Source: a virus. From it: 64,000 bases of DNA. The position numbers and the translations under genes were made by a program. Location: the IMG/VR virus record IMGVR_UViG_3300017605_001304, positions 62,001 to 126,000 of that record; one strand, given 5' to 3'. Position 1 is the stretch's first letter. Every line of letters starts with the position of its first letter. The notes under the pieces are model-generated. The model saw only the letters and a program-made list of their open reading frames with translations, had not been told where the DNA came from and did no database searches. Positions 37,678-46,334 of this stretch are shown here, piece after piece.

Positions 37678-39114
37678 TTACGGGTTGAGGACCTGACCCG
37701 TCGAATACATCTTGTTGTTGATCGCCTTCACACCGTACTGCGTCATCGCGCCCTTGCGCCCGATGAAGTCATCGAGCACAACGGTCGGGGTCGTGAGGAG
37801 CGGGATGTACGGCGCGTACACGTAGCCCGCGTCCATGAACGAGTTGCCCTTGAAGCCCATCACCCACTTGTCGACCGGGAAGTTCGGGTCCTTGAAGCAA
37901 TCGAAGCGACCGAGGAACTTGCCCATCTCGACGATGCCGGTGTTGCTGTGCGTCGCATACGCATTCGAGTCCGGCTTGAACTGCGGATGGGACTCGATGA
38001 CGTTCGCCACCGAGGTACCCATGACCACGAAGTTCGCCTGCCCGCGCTTCGTCGCGCTGTAGATGAGCTGGCTGCCAGTGATGAACGCATCCGCGAGCGT
38101 CAGCTTGTGCTCGGCGTAGCTGATGTTCGCCGGGGTGGCCTTGTCCCAAAGGACGTTGCCCGCGCCCGCGAAGTTGTAGAGGTCGTTGATGATCTGGCGG
38201 TCGATCTCGTACTTGATCACCTCGGCCAGAACACCGACCAGCTCCGCTTCCGCATCCAGGCCGTGGAGCGCCTGGAGGTTCTGCGAAGCCTCAAGCGACC
38301 AGTTCGCCTTGAGCTTGCGGACCTCGGCCGTGACGCTGGAGCTCGTGAGCTGCAGGTCGATGCCGGGGATTGCCGTGTTGGCCTCAGCGTCGTAGTCGTA
38401 GGTGATGAGGAGGCTCGTGGCGGTACCGCCGGTGCTCCAACCAACCGAGGCAATCGCGCCGGTCGTGTAGTTGACCGTGCCCGCGGTGATGCCCGTGCCG
38501 ATCAGGTTGCCGTTGCCATCATCCGTGAAGCTCGTGGCCGTGGTCGCACCGACGATCGTGCCGGACAGCGTGCCCGGCTTGATCGGAAGCTGACCAGAGC
38601 CCCACGTCGCGGACTGAGGCGTGGTACCGGCGAAGGTCACCGTCAACTGGGGAACGGTCGCCGAGCTGTAATACTCGGAGTTCACCGGCCCGGTCCGCGA
38701 GTCGAAGAAGGTCGAGCCCGCGGTCTGGTTGCCCTTGGTCAGGCTCAGGATGAAGTCGAGATAGAAGACCAGCGAGATCGGCCCGGACATCGGCTGGATC
38801 GACACGATCTTGTTCGCGATGAGCTCGGGATAGATCGCCCGAACCAGCGGGAACGCGAACTTGTCGAACGAACCAATGTTGAGCAGCTTGGTCGTCTCAG
38901 TCAGCGGTCGCTCGCCCGTCAGCGTGACGTTCGGCCGCGTCTTGAGCATGTGCTGTCGCTGGTTCTCCAGAAGGAGCGCCGTCCACGGGCGGGAAAGCCC
39001 GTCGAGGCCCTTCATGTAGCGCGACCACTGAGCAGACTCGGCCAGACGCTCACCCGTGGTGATCATCTCGCCGTGCTGCTCTTCATTGAACTCCTTCAGA
39101 TCGGGAGTAAGCAT
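37678..39114 (-). CDS. major capsid protein (T4 gp23-like)
   Basis: 478 residues from ATG 39114 after GGAGCTTCGGAAACCA. Segments AFPLVRAIYPELIANKIVSIQPMSGPISLVFYLDF (residues about 85-119) and, near the end, FIGRKGAMTQYGVKAINNKMYSTGQVLNP are typical of the gp23 family; in T4 the corresponding block is ANDLVSVQPMSGPTGLIF. The N-terminal 60 residues are helical and charged, consistent with a removable prohead arm; RLAES near residue 23 could be a protease site. The middle includes an extra beta domain (residues about 150-240) with TDDGNGNLIG. It follows the prohead protease, as in T4. Confidence 0.93.
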   Translation of the reverse strand: MLTPDLKEFNEEQHGEMITTGERLAESAQWSRYMKGLDGLSRPWTALLLENQRQHMLKTRPNVTLTGERPLTETTKLLNIGSFDKFAFPLVRAIYPELIANKIVSIQPMSGPISLVFYLDFILSLTKGNQTAGSTFFDSRTGPVNSEYYSSATVPQLTVTFAGTTPQSATWGSGQLPIKPGTLSGTIVGATTATSFTDDGNGNLIGTGITAGTVNYTTGAIASVGWSTGGTATSLLITYDYDAEANTAIPGIDLQLTSSSVTAEVRKLKANWSLEASQNLQALHGLDAEAELVGVLAEVIKYEIDRQIINDLYNFAGAGNVLWDKATPANISYAEHKLTLADAFITGSQLIYSATKRGQANFVVMGTSVANVIESHPQFKPDSNAYATHSNTGIVEMGKFLGRFDCFKDPNFPVDKWVMGFKGNSFMDAGYVYAPYIPLLTTPTVVLDDFIGRKGAMTQYGVKAINNKMYSTGQVLNP

Positions 39115-39132
39115 TGGTTTCCGAAGCTCCAA

Positions 39133-40212
39133 TCATGCACGCCGCAAAAGGCCCTTGATCATGTCGCGCTTCGTCTCCGGCTTCGGAGACGCGTCTTCGG
39201 TCAGCGGCTTCCGGTCCTGGGGACCATTGGGCAGCGCCGACTCGAATGCGGGCTGATGCGGAATGCTCGGGTCATTGTTGTCACGCGGCTGCGGGGCCAG
39301 CTTGTGCTGACCACACTGTGGGCAGGAGATTTCCTGCGCCGTGGTTTCGGCCTCGGTCACATAGTGGCAGCCTGCACAGGCGACCTTGTGAGTCGAAACC
39401 TTCGGCTTGGCGTCGGTGGCAGCGCTCTCCCGCTTGGATCGGGCAGGGTTGAACGCCTTGACCTGGATCTCGATCATTTCATCGAGTTCAGCGATCGTCT
39501 TCTGCTTACGGAGCAGTGGCTCCACCCGTCGCAGGGAGGGGTTGTCCGCAAGAGCTTCACGAATGCGGCGCAGCAGCTTCGCTTCGTCGTTGCGCTTCAC
39601 GAAGGCTTCGAGCAGAGACAGCGCCGAAGCGCGCTCCGTCCCGACCTTGTGCAGCTCCTTCAACTTCTCCGCGAGCTTCTGCTCGACCTTCCGCGTCCCG
39701 TCGATGAGCGCAGCCGCGAGCTTCTTGGCCGCCTCGAACTTGCCCTTCGGGACCGAATCGGTCGACTCCACCAGTCGCCGCTCAAGCTCGGCGATCCGGC
39801 GGTCGGCAATAGACAGCCGTGCAAACGTCTCGGCCAGGAGCTCCGAACCGGCCGAAGCCGTAGTCGCGCCCGAGAACGAGCCGTTGACGGTGACAGTGTT
39901 GGCAGAACTGGTCGTGACCGGCGGAGCAATGGCCGCCTGAACGCGCGCCGCGAACGGCGCCGCCGTCTCGTTGTACGAGCGATCCCGTGCCGCAGACGCG
40001 GCCGTACGGGACGCCTGGATGACGGCCAGGGCTTCGTCACCGTCCTTCTTCAGGGACGGCTGCTGCCCGAGCAGGGTCTGGATCTTCGACTCAGACTCAA
40101 TGAGTTCGAGAACGAACTTGTCGAGCTGCTTCGTGTCCGTGGTGGCCAGGGCTTCCTTGATCTCGTAGGCCCGGACCTGAAGGCGCCGGATCTCCGCCTG
40201 CTTTGCGTCCAT
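39133..40212 (-). CDS. possible nested scaffold protein (internal start)
   Basis: An in-frame ATG at 40212 (MDAKQAEIRRLQVRAYEIKEAL) is preceded by GGAGTCCAGC, a ribosome site at the right distance, and marks the exact end of the protease domain. Translation from here would give a 359-residue helical protein with the zinc ribbon, equivalent to a separate scaffold. Lambda C/Nu3 works this way. Support is the ribosome site and domain border only. Confidence 0.5.
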   Translation of the reverse strand: MDAKQAEIRRLQVRAYEIKEALATTDTKQLDKFVLELIESESKIQTLLGQQPSLKKDGDEALAVIQASRTAASAARDRSYNETAAPFAARVQAAIAPPVTTSSANTVTVNGSFSGATTASAGSELLAETFARLSIADRRIAELERRLVESTDSVPKGKFEAAKKLAAALIDGTRKVEQKLAEKLKELHKVGTERASALSLLEAFVKRNDEAKLLRRIREALADNPSLRRVEPLLRKQKTIAELDEMIEIQVKAFNPARSKRESAATDAKPKVSTHKVACAGCHYVTEAETTAQEISCPQCGQHKLAPQPRDNNDPSIPHQPAFESALPNGPQDRKPLTEDASPKPETKRDMIKGLLRRA

Positions 40213-40767
40213 GCTGGACTCCATCTTGTAAGGACCGCTCAGACTCTCCGCGAGCCGCGGGTACGCGCCTTCCACGCTCGGGGTGGAGACGAAGTCAAAG
40301 GTGTCGAGCTTGAAGCTCGCTTCCTCGACGTACTCGACTCCGTCGCGCATGACCGACGTGCCGCGCCCTCGCGAAGAGATCCCCACGGGAACTCCGGCGC
40401 GGAACAACTTCTGAAGGTGGATGCCAGGGACCGTGTCGAGGACGAGTGCTTCGCCCTGGACTTCGTCTCCCTCCAGCCACAGCTTCTTGACAATGTGTGA
40501 AACTTCGAGCAGGTGGGTCTGACCGCTGTCGGGATGCTCCACGACGCCGGTCATGCCGTTGTTACCCATCCGCTTCTGCTGCTCGGGGTTGTTGAGCTGG
40601 TTCTCCCACAAACCCCGGGTGTAGACCCGGCCGTTGCCGTTCTTCACCCCGCCCATCTGGAAGCGGCCACGCACCGTCATCCAGTTGTTGTTATCGACCT
40701 TCTCTTGAAGGACTGTGAACTTGGCGGGAGCAAGATGTTCAATGAGAGGCTTGAGGTCGCCGCTCAT
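39133..40767 (-). CDS. prohead protease (gp21-like) fused to a scaffold region
   Basis: 544 residues from ATG 40767, overlapping the preceding TAA. Residues about 20-180 fit the gp21-type serine protease: VVEHPD (75-80) with the catalytic His78, and VGISSRGRG (128-136) with the likely nucleophile at S131 or S132, then FDFVSTPS (157-164). From residue 186 on, the protein is a long charged coiled coil and ends with a CAGC...CPQC zinc ribbon and basic tail. T4 encodes protease and scaffold separately; here both lie in one frame with a good internal start (see the nested feature). The order protease then capsid is conserved. Confidence 0.83.
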   Translation of the reverse strand: MSGDLKPLIEHLAPAKFTVLQEKVDNNNWMTVRGRFQMGGVKNGNGRVYTRGLWENQLNNPEQQKRMGNNGMTGVVEHPDSGQTHLLEVSHIVKKLWLEGDEVQGEALVLDTVPGIHLQKLFRAGVPVGISSRGRGTSVMRDGVEYVEEASFKLDTFDFVSTPSVEGAYPRLAESLSGPYKMESSMDAKQAEIRRLQVRAYEIKEALATTDTKQLDKFVLELIESESKIQTLLGQQPSLKKDGDEALAVIQASRTAASAARDRSYNETAAPFAARVQAAIAPPVTTSSANTVTVNGSFSGATTASAGSELLAETFARLSIADRRIAELERRLVESTDSVPKGKFEAAKKLAAALIDGTRKVEQKLAEKLKELHKVGTERASALSLLEAFVKRNDEAKLLRRIREALADNPSLRRVEPLLRKQKTIAELDEMIEIQVKAFNPARSKRESAATDAKPKVSTHKVACAGCHYVTEAETTAQEISCPQCGQHKLAPQPRDNNDPSIPHQPAFESALPNGPQDRKPLTEDASPKPETKRDMIKGLLRRA

Positions 40768-42332
40768 TAGCGGCGCCTCAGTGACTCGACCCCCGTAGCC
40801 GGGGGATCGTTCATGCGGGCGGCCCATTCTCCCCACTTGCCGAAGTTCGCCTTCCGGCGCGGGGGACCGTTCGCCGCCCAGTGCTTGAATACGTCAGCGT
40901 TGAAGCGCGGGTTCTGCCGCCGCATGACTTCGCAAATCGCGTTGATTGTTTCCGACGTCGCCTTGCTCGTGTGCAAAGCAACCGCGATTTCCTCGAAGTC
41001 CTTTTTCGAGAGGGCTTCCTTCTTCGGCTTGTTCTTATCGCGGATCGCCTTGAAGTCGATTTGCTTGCCGGTCCCCTCGCAGTCAGGGCAGTTGTCGCGG
41101 TGCACGCCCGGCTTGCAGTGACATGGCTTGCCCGTCTTCGGCTGGTAGGACTCGAAGGCCGGGGGCTTCTTCTCTTCAGGCTCGTCGCCATCCGGTTCCG
41201 CCTGGGGCTCCGGCGGCTCGTCACCCATCTCGTCCCCGTCCGGCTCCTCTTCGGGCGGCGGAGGCTGCTCCTCCAGGAAGTGCCCGAAGTCCTCAGCAAG
41301 TCCCTGGTCGTCCAGGAACTTGGTGATCAGCTCCATCGCATAGTCGTCGTCTGCGCCCGTCTGCGACTTGTAGTCGTCGACGATCGCAGCCGCCGTGATC
41401 GTTTCCTCGACGTCCGGAGGTCCGTCGGAAGGCGGATCAACTTCCGGCTCTTCGGTCGGCAGCGGCGGAGCGTCCGCATCTTCACCCAGCGCGGCGAGCA
41501 CTCGCTCCAGCGAGGCGTTGCTCTCCAGCGCCGCGATCGCGCGGTCGATCTTCTCGTTCAACTTGACCTCTCCGCCGTAGGCGTTGAGCAGGTCCTTGGT
41601 CCACTCAGCCTGAGTGGACGGGATCTGCAGCGTGTTCGCCACCGACTCGATCGTCTGACCAGAACGGAACAAAGCCAAAGCCTGTCCGACCTGGGCGATC
41701 GAGAGCCCGACGCGTGCCGCAATCTGAGCGGCCATGATCGGCGGGTCGTATTCGAGGGACGCCTCTCGCAGCGCGTTCCCAGACTTAGGCACGAATGCCT
41801 CCTTTCTGTCCTTGGGAGGTGTCCGACCACGGCTCTTCGCGTATTCGGCATCGCGCCGCATCAGCTCCTTCCCAACAGCCGCCTGCTTTTTCTTCTGAGC
41901 AGGCGTCGGGGGCTTCTGCTGCTTCAGCGTTTGCATCGACTTCTGGAACGCCTGACTGGGACGCACGGGCCACGTCCCACTTGCCGCCCTAGAGCCCCGA
42001 AGGGTCACGGGATCCCGCACAATGTGGAACGCTTTGTAGTAGAAGTTGTCAGGCCACTGTCCGCGGTAACCGAAGTTCGCGCGGATGTAGCGTTGCAGGT
42101 AGCGCAGACCAGCGAGTCGAGACACGTGGCGCGCCAACCGGACAAACTTCTCGTAGACCCACCAGTGGACGGGGAACCAGTAATCCTTGCGACGCTTGCT
42201 GCCGAGGGTGAGGATCAACTCACCGACGTCGAGCGGATCAGACTTCGAGTAGGTGAGGCTCTTGATCCCCATCCACTCAGGTTGATCTCCCAGGATTTCA
42301 AGCAGCCCCTTCTCGGGGTTGACTGTGAGCAT
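40767..42332 (-). CDS. acidic multi-domain protein upstream of the prohead protease
   Basis: 521 residues. Residues 1-125 form a compact basic-aromatic domain (FPVHWWVYEKFVRLARHVSRLAGLRYLQRYIRANFG). A linker with PPTPAQKKKQ follows, then a helical domain (IAARVGLSIAQVGQALALFRSGQTIESVANTLQIP) that looks like a helix-turn-helix. A strongly acidic Pro-rich linker (PPPPEEEPDGDEMGDEPPEPQAEPDGDEPEE) precedes a CHCKPGVHRDNCPDCEGTG zinc cluster of DnaJ-like type. In T4 this position carries the portal and gp67/68, but no portal signature is present. Function unknown. Confidence 0.6.
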   Translation of the reverse strand: MLTVNPEKGLLEILGDQPEWMGIKSLTYSKSDPLDVGELILTLGSKRRKDYWFPVHWWVYEKFVRLARHVSRLAGLRYLQRYIRANFGYRGQWPDNFYYKAFHIVRDPVTLRGSRAASGTWPVRPSQAFQKSMQTLKQQKPPTPAQKKKQAAVGKELMRRDAEYAKSRGRTPPKDRKEAFVPKSGNALREASLEYDPPIMAAQIAARVGLSIAQVGQALALFRSGQTIESVANTLQIPSTQAEWTKDLLNAYGGEVKLNEKIDRAIAALESNASLERVLAALGEDADAPPLPTEEPEVDPPSDGPPDVEETITAAAIVDDYKSQTGADDDYAMELITKFLDDQGLAEDFGHFLEEQPPPPEEEPDGDEMGDEPPEPQAEPDGDEPEEKKPPAFESYQPKTGKPCHCKPGVHRDNCPDCEGTGKQIDFKAIRDKNKPKKEALSKKDFEEIAVALHTSKATSETINAICEVMRRQNPRFNADVFKHWAANGPPRRKANFGKWGEWAARMNDPPATGVESLRRR

Positions 42333-42350
42333 CCTGGATCTCCTACGTCA

Positions 42351-42779
42351 TCAGGACGTGGTGACGATGTTGCTGATTCCCGTAAGACGCGCCTTGATCG
42401 TGCAAGACGAGCTCGTCACGGTGCCGGTGCCCTGCACCGAGACCTGGATGTGCGTGTCCTGCACCGACAGCGGCGCCACCTGGATCTGCAGGTCGTCCGC
42501 CGAGGTATCGCACGTCCGGTCGTACTCATGCGCGATGAAGTACGTGGTGCCACCGTCGTTGCTGATCTGCACCTGAATGATCATGTTGGTGAGCGAGCCG
42601 AGCGTGAACGTGATCTGGATCGTCGCACCGGTCGTGCGCAGCGTGCCGGGGTTGACCCCCCACGTCGCCGCGCCCGCGTGCTCCAGGTCGAGCGCCGAGC
42701 TGAGGACCGCACCGGTCGTCAGGATCGCCGCCGCCCGCAGCGTCTGATACGCACCGATCGCCGCATTGGTCGTTGCCAT
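42351..42779 (-). CDS. small beta-rich decoration-like protein
   Basis: 142 residues. Beta strands with TIQITFTLGSLTNMIIQVQISNDGGTTYF, in which a SNDGG-T-x-Y/WF turn is shared with the next gene (SDDGGATWF). This marks a small beta-sandwich family of the kind used as head decoration. No cysteine pattern or catalytic residues. Confidence 0.6.
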   Translation of the reverse strand: MATTNAAIGAYQTLRAAAILTTGAVLSSALDLEHAGAATWGVNPGTLRTTGATIQITFTLGSLTNMIIQVQISNDGGTTYFIAHEYDRTCDTSADDLQIQVAPLSVQDTHIQVSVQGTGTVTSSSCTIKARLTGISNIVTTS

Positions 42780-42791
42780 GTAGAAAGCTCC

Positions 42792-43196
42792 TTAGCTCAC
42801 GAGGACCGGGACCGGCGCGCGATCGAAGCGGGCCTGGACCACAAGAGTTGAACCCGTACCCGCGGCCTTGGCCGTGATGCGAACCCGACGGGCCGCCGAG
42901 CCAGCAATCGCGCCGAGGTTGACCACGACACGCCACTTCTCGTTGGCGCCGATGTCCGCGCCCACGGTGGTGTTCGTCGTGCCACGAATCGTGTCCGGGC
43001 AGATGAACCACGTGGCCCCGCCGTCATCGCTCACGTCGACGTGGTACTCGTTCAGCGCATCCGTCGAGAACGTGAACGTGTTGTAGACGTACAGATAGTG
43101 CGCGCCCTTGCTGAGCAGGGTCGTCGAGAACTTCTGGGACGCGGACGTCGCGCCGCTCATGACCGTCGTCAGAGAGCCGAATGCCTCATTGGCCAT
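42792..43196 (-). CDS. small beta-rich decoration-like protein
   Basis: 134 residues. Contains HYLYVYNTFTFSTDALNEYHVDVSDDGGATWFI, with the DGG-x-T-x-F turn shared with the previous gene, then VVVNLGAIAGSAARRVRITAKAAG. The family is a paralogous pair, adjacent and similar in length. Function presumed structural. Confidence 0.6.
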   Translation of the reverse strand: MANEAFGSLTTVMSGATSASQKFSTTLLSKGAHYLYVYNTFTFSTDALNEYHVDVSDDGGATWFICPDTIRGTTNTTVGADIGANEKWRVVVNLGAIAGSAARRVRITAKAAGTGSTLVVQARFDRAPVPVLVS

Positions 43197-43199
43197 TGC

Positions 43200-43583
43200 T
43201 TATCTCCTATGATTGATGCGATGGAGCGGCGGCTGGTCGTCGAATGGACTCTGCCACTGCAGTTCCTCGAACGGGACACGCGACCCGAAGGTCGCGGACG
43301 CCAGTCCCTCGATCTCCATCGCGCGGACATCTTCAGGCTGGTCGTCGGGAACGACGATGTTGTGGTGCAGCAAGTCGTAGGACACGCGCCGTCGGTTCCA
43401 GACGAAGTCGACGACACGTGACGCGTTCGGGCACCCGAGCGCCGCGAGCCACTCGCTGAGCTCGCTGTGCGACAGCACGTAGCTGTCGTTCAGCAATCTG
43501 ACTTCGATCTCGTCGGAGTCCGGCAGGTGGTCCAACTCGAACGTCGCGAAGCCCTTGGTCGGCGGCTTGAGCCGATAGAACAT
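43200..43583 (-). CDS. hypothetical protein
   Basis: 127 residues, ATG 43583 overlapping the preceding stop (TGATG). Contains GFATFELDHLPDSDEIEVRLLNDSYVLSHSELSEWLAALGC, a short beta part followed by a helix, then basic NRRRVSYDLLHHNIVV. No family recognised. Confidence 0.58.
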   Translation of the reverse strand: MFYRLKPPTKGFATFELDHLPDSDEIEVRLLNDSYVLSHSELSEWLAALGCPNASRVVDFVWNRRRVSYDLLHHNIVVPDDQPEDVRAMEIEGLASATFGSRVPFEELQWQSPFDDQPPLHRINHRR

Positions 43584-44677
43584 CAGTCCTTCTCCTCGTC
43601 GGTGTCCGACTTGAGCTCCTCCGGCTCCTCGTCCTCCTCGTCGGAGGACCCCTCCAGGTCCGGAAGCTCGGACGCCGTTTCCATGTCTCCGTCGATCTCC
43701 ATGGGCTCCATGCCCATCGGAGGCTCCGGCATCACCGGGTCGACCGAGACGATGCTGCTCGCGGTCGCCGGGATCGATGCGCCGTTGACGTCGAGGATCC
43801 AGCCGTCGGCACCCCGCTTGACTGCGAGGCCCGTCTTATGGTTGCCGGCGGCGTCCTTCACCGTGACGTTGTCGCCGGACTGGATCGACATCAGCAGTGC
43901 GTCCGTCTCGGTGAGGATGTCCCCCGAGAGGACCTTGTCGAGCGCCGTCTGGGGAGCCATGCCGGCCTCGACCAGCCGCAGGCCAAGCCCCACACGCCGG
44001 CCCGCCAGCGTCGGATCGTGCTTGCTTTCAGTCATGCCGTAATGGCTCCTGTAACAGTCGGCGTTGCAAAACGCCTTGTGGTCCTTCCAGCTCACGTTGC
44101 GCGTGAGCGGATTCTCGTGACCGTAGGTGTAGACCTTGCCCTCGCGCGAGCAGCCAGAGCACTGGCCCTGGTGACGCATCGGCTTGCGCACGAGCCGACC
44201 CGAGACAGCCGGAACAGAGGTCGTCGCGCTCGAAGGCCCGCCGCCGAGCAGTGATGCGGACTTCGGGCCCATGTCGAGCTTGCTGGCCTCTTTCACGTCC
44301 GTCTCCTTGGAGTCGTCCGACTTCTTCTTGTTGGCAGCGCCGAGCGCCTTGCCCATGTTGGCTTCGTCGTCCCCGTTCTCGGCGTCGGAGACGTACTCGT
44401 CCCATGCGTCGCCCGCTTCCTGGTCCGTCTTGAACGGTTCGACGGTGACGAAGCCTTCCTTGTCCTCGATCACGATCGCGGCCACGGTGTTGTCGTAGCC
44501 GTGGCCCGCCTGATCGAGCTCTTTCCGAGTCTCGTCGTCCAAGGCCAGCAACGTCGCCTGCCAGCCGTTGGTCTTCGTGTCGCCAACCTTGGCAGCGTCG
44601 TCGGTTTTCATCGCGATCGCGTGGAGCATCTTCTCCACGTTGTCGCCGTAGCGCCCCGTGGTTGGCTCGTACTGCAT
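43583..44677 (-). CDS. acidic protein with zinc-finger-like motif
   Basis: 364 residues from ATG 44677, overlapping the preceding stop (ATGA). Mixed first part with TDQEAGDAWDEYVSDAENG. A CSGCSREGKVYTYGHENPLTRNVSWKDHKAFCNADCY cluster (C-x2-C then C-x3-C) is zinc-finger-like. The C-terminal 50 residues are acidic (EGSSDEEDEEPEELKSDTDEEKD). A KRGADGWILDVNGASIPATASSIVSVDP block looks like a small beta domain. Role unknown, position structural. Confidence 0.58.
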   Translation of the reverse strand: MQYEPTTGRYGDNVEKMLHAIAMKTDDAAKVGDTKTNGWQATLLALDDETRKELDQAGHGYDNTVAAIVIEDKEGFVTVEPFKTDQEAGDAWDEYVSDAENGDDEANMGKALGAANKKKSDDSKETDVKEASKLDMGPKSASLLGGGPSSATTSVPAVSGRLVRKPMRHQGQCSGCSREGKVYTYGHENPLTRNVSWKDHKAFCNADCYRSHYGMTESKHDPTLAGRRVGLGLRLVEAGMAPQTALDKVLSGDILTETDALLMSIQSGDNVTVKDAAGNHKTGLAVKRGADGWILDVNGASIPATASSIVSVDPVMPEPPMGMEPMEIDGDMETASELPDLEGSSDEEDEEPEELKSDTDEEKD

Positions 44678-45027
44678 CAGGGGGCGTCCGCGAGCTTGAT
44701 CGTCTGGCCCTCGGTGACGCCGCAATCCGCCCAGCACTTGCCGAGGTCAGGCAGGTCGTAGTACGTGCCCGTGCCGCCGTCGAAGCGGACCTTGATCTTC
44801 GCCTTGTTGTTGGTCGCAGCAGCCCACGCGGTTGAGCCGGGGAGGATGCCGAGGCGCGAGAGGATGTTCTGCATCTCCAGGATGATTGGGCGATTCGGGG
44901 AGATGCCGACGATGAACGTCGCAGCGGTGCTAAACCCGGTGACCCCGGTCGCGTCGACCGTGATGTACTTCGTACCGATGGTCCCAGCGATGTGGCTGGT
45001 ACCGATACCGATCTGGGGGGCAGCCAT
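44677..45027 (-). CDS. small beta-rich virion protein
   Basis: 116 residues. Opens with GTKYITVDATGVTGFSTAATFIVGISP and has KIKVRFDGGTGTYYDLPDLGKCWADCGV near its end; two Cys are close (CWADC). Beta-rich, structural-looking. No family recognised. Confidence 0.55.
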   Translation of the reverse strand: MAAPQIGIGTSHIAGTIGTKYITVDATGVTGFSTAATFIVGISPNRPIILEMQNILSRLGILPGSTAWAAATNNKAKIKVRFDGGTGTYYDLPDLGKCWADCGVTEGQTIKLADAP

Positions 45028-45044
45028 GTCTGGGGCTCCTCAAC

Positions 45045-45077
45045 GTCCCTCCCCCACGTCTGAGGTGGAGGAGGGAC
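45045..45077. terminator. hairpin between two virion genes
   Basis: Arms GTCCCTCC (45045-45052) and GGAGGGAC (45070-45077), extended inward by CCAC (45054-45057) / GTGG (45065-45068) past a single mismatch, with a 7-base loop. It sits in the 63-base gap between the genes at 45091 and 45027. No U-tract. Possible transcript-processing or partial terminator. Confidence 0.5.
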
Positions 45078-45090
45078 ACCGGAAAACAAC

Positions 45091-45369
45091 TCAGCTCGGC
45101 AGCGTGCCCGTCGGGGGCTGCCACGTCGCGAGCTTGTCCGCGAGGGCCGCCGCGGTGACGTTGTCGAACTCGATCATCACCCACGTCTTGCCCGTCGGGA
45201 CCGTACCCGCCGCCGAGCCCGCGATCTGGAAGAACACCTTGCGGTTCGGGTCCAGCGCGTACAGCGCGGACGCCTTCTGGGCACCGCCGCGGTTCGCGAT
45301 CGCTTCCGTCACGATCCGCACCAACTGCTGGCCAAGGATGTTCGTCGTCGTCGAAAGAACGTCCGCCAT
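45091..45369 (-). CDS. small hypothetical protein
   Basis: 92 residues from ATG 45369 after AGGAGCTTGAGTCAC; an alternative TTG is just upstream. Helical first half (LGQQLVRIVTEAIANRGGAQKASALYALD) and a beta end VFFQIAGSAAGTVPTGKTWVMIEFDNV. No family recognised. Confidence 0.55.
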   Translation of the reverse strand: MADVLSTTTNILGQQLVRIVTEAIANRGGAQKASALYALDPNRKVFFQIAGSAAGTVPTGKTWVMIEFDNVTAAALADKLATWQPPTGTLPS

Positions 45370-45374
45370 GTGAC

Positions 45375-45887
45375 TCAAGCTCCTGTCATTTGCCGCTCAG
45401 AGAGCAGCAGCCGTTCACGCAACTCTCGAACACGCACTGGATCACGATGGGCCTCCGAGAGTCGCGTGAGGACACGCACCGCGAGCGCGTGATCCTGGGA
45501 ACTCAGAAGCGGACCCACCGCTGCCCCAGACTTTGTTTTCGCTTCGTAGCGCGAGAGGTACTCGTCGTACGACTCGTGCTTCGCCTTCTTGAAGGTCTTC
45601 GCGAGACTGCAGCGCTTAGCAGTCGTGCCGGTATGTTTGCCGGCGCAGAACTGCGAAACGGTCTCGCCTGCGCTCTGGGCCTGCTTCGTGAGCGCGCCCT
45701 TCTTCAGCTTGAGCTTCTGCATCCACTTCGCTTCCGTCGTGCTGCGCAGCGAATAGGGCTGCCGCGGCTTCGGAGGCGGGTCGTCGTAGTCCACGTAGTA
45801 GTACGTGTAGACCGCGCTCTCTTGCAGGACCTTGGCGGGCGCAGCGCCATTCGCCACGGCCTCGATGGCTTTGTCGAGTGGGTCCAT
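45375..45887 (-). CDS. basic hypothetical protein
   Basis: 170 residues from ATG 45887, two bases after the preceding stop. Contains VYTYYYVDYDDPPPKPRQPYSLRS, a tyrosine-rich stretch, then KWMQKLKLKKGALTKQAQ and helical charged stretches LSEAHRDPVRVRELRERLLL. Overlaps nothing. Role unknown. Confidence 0.55.
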   Translation of the reverse strand: MDPLDKAIEAVANGAAPAKVLQESAVYTYYYVDYDDPPPKPRQPYSLRSTTEAKWMQKLKLKKGALTKQAQSAGETVSQFCAGKHTGTTAKRCSLAKTFKKAKHESYDEYLSRYEAKTKSGAAVGPLLSSQDHALAVRVLTRLSEAHRDPVRVRELRERLLLSERQMTGA

Positions 45888-45889
45888 GG

Positions 45890-46306
45890 TTACTTCCCCG
45901 CAAGCCAAACGGATGCACGGGTCACCGTGCCGAATGACACGATGTCGAGCTTGACCTGCTTCAGCCCTTGGCCGTCGATCGCCGCAAGCCCGGTACATCC
46001 CGAGAGCACGGACGGAAAGGACGTGTGGTTCGCCGCGCCACCACCAGTAAATGTGCCCACCTGCGACGTGCCAGTCGTGTCAGACACGGCGGTGAACGTC
46101 AGGCCCTGGATGAGCTGATGGTTGTTGCCGTCCGAGCTAAGCCAGCGGACGCGCAGGACCACCGTGCCCGACGCGCCGTTGGTCTCGACCTTGACCAGGA
46201 TTCCGTTGCTGATCGCATCCAGCGTGTAGGTGTTCGCGCCCGAGCCGGCGGTGGCGTCGTTGAACTCTTTCTGGAAGACGTTCCGCGCCAAGTTCAGTGC
46301 GGCCAT
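45890..46306 (-). CDS. decoration-family beta protein (copy A)
   Basis: 138 residues. Shares with the genes at 46335, 53650 and the C-terminus of the 815-residue protein a layout starting F-x-KEF, then Y-L/T-x-A-x-x-G-(I/V)-L-(V/H)-K-V-E, NASG/ATQ-type turn, RW-SSDG, and ending (V/L)-D-(I/V)-x-S-G/F-x-x-x-x-S-VW-V-A. Here it ends VKLDIVSFGTVTRASVWLAGK. A small beta sandwich is likely. Virion decoration or fibre module. Confidence 0.6.
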   Translation of the reverse strand: MAALNLARNVFQKEFNDATAGSGANTYTLDAISNGILVKVETNGASGTVVLRVRWLSSDGNNHQLIQGLTFTAVSDTTGTSQVGTFTGGGAANHTSFPSVLSGCTGLAAIDGQGLKQVKLDIVSFGTVTRASVWLAGK

Positions 46307-46334
46307 TTACAGCTCCTGAGATAGACGTCCACGA

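Noticed and set aside
37579-40500. 973-residue plus-strand open frame over capsid and protease
   Set aside because: Opposes the major capsid protein and prohead protease; low-complexity Arg/Val translation; no ribosome site.
40767-42332. Portal protein
   Set aside because: Position fits T4 gp20, but no portal-like sequence pattern is present and the length and acidic linker do not fit; left unassigned.
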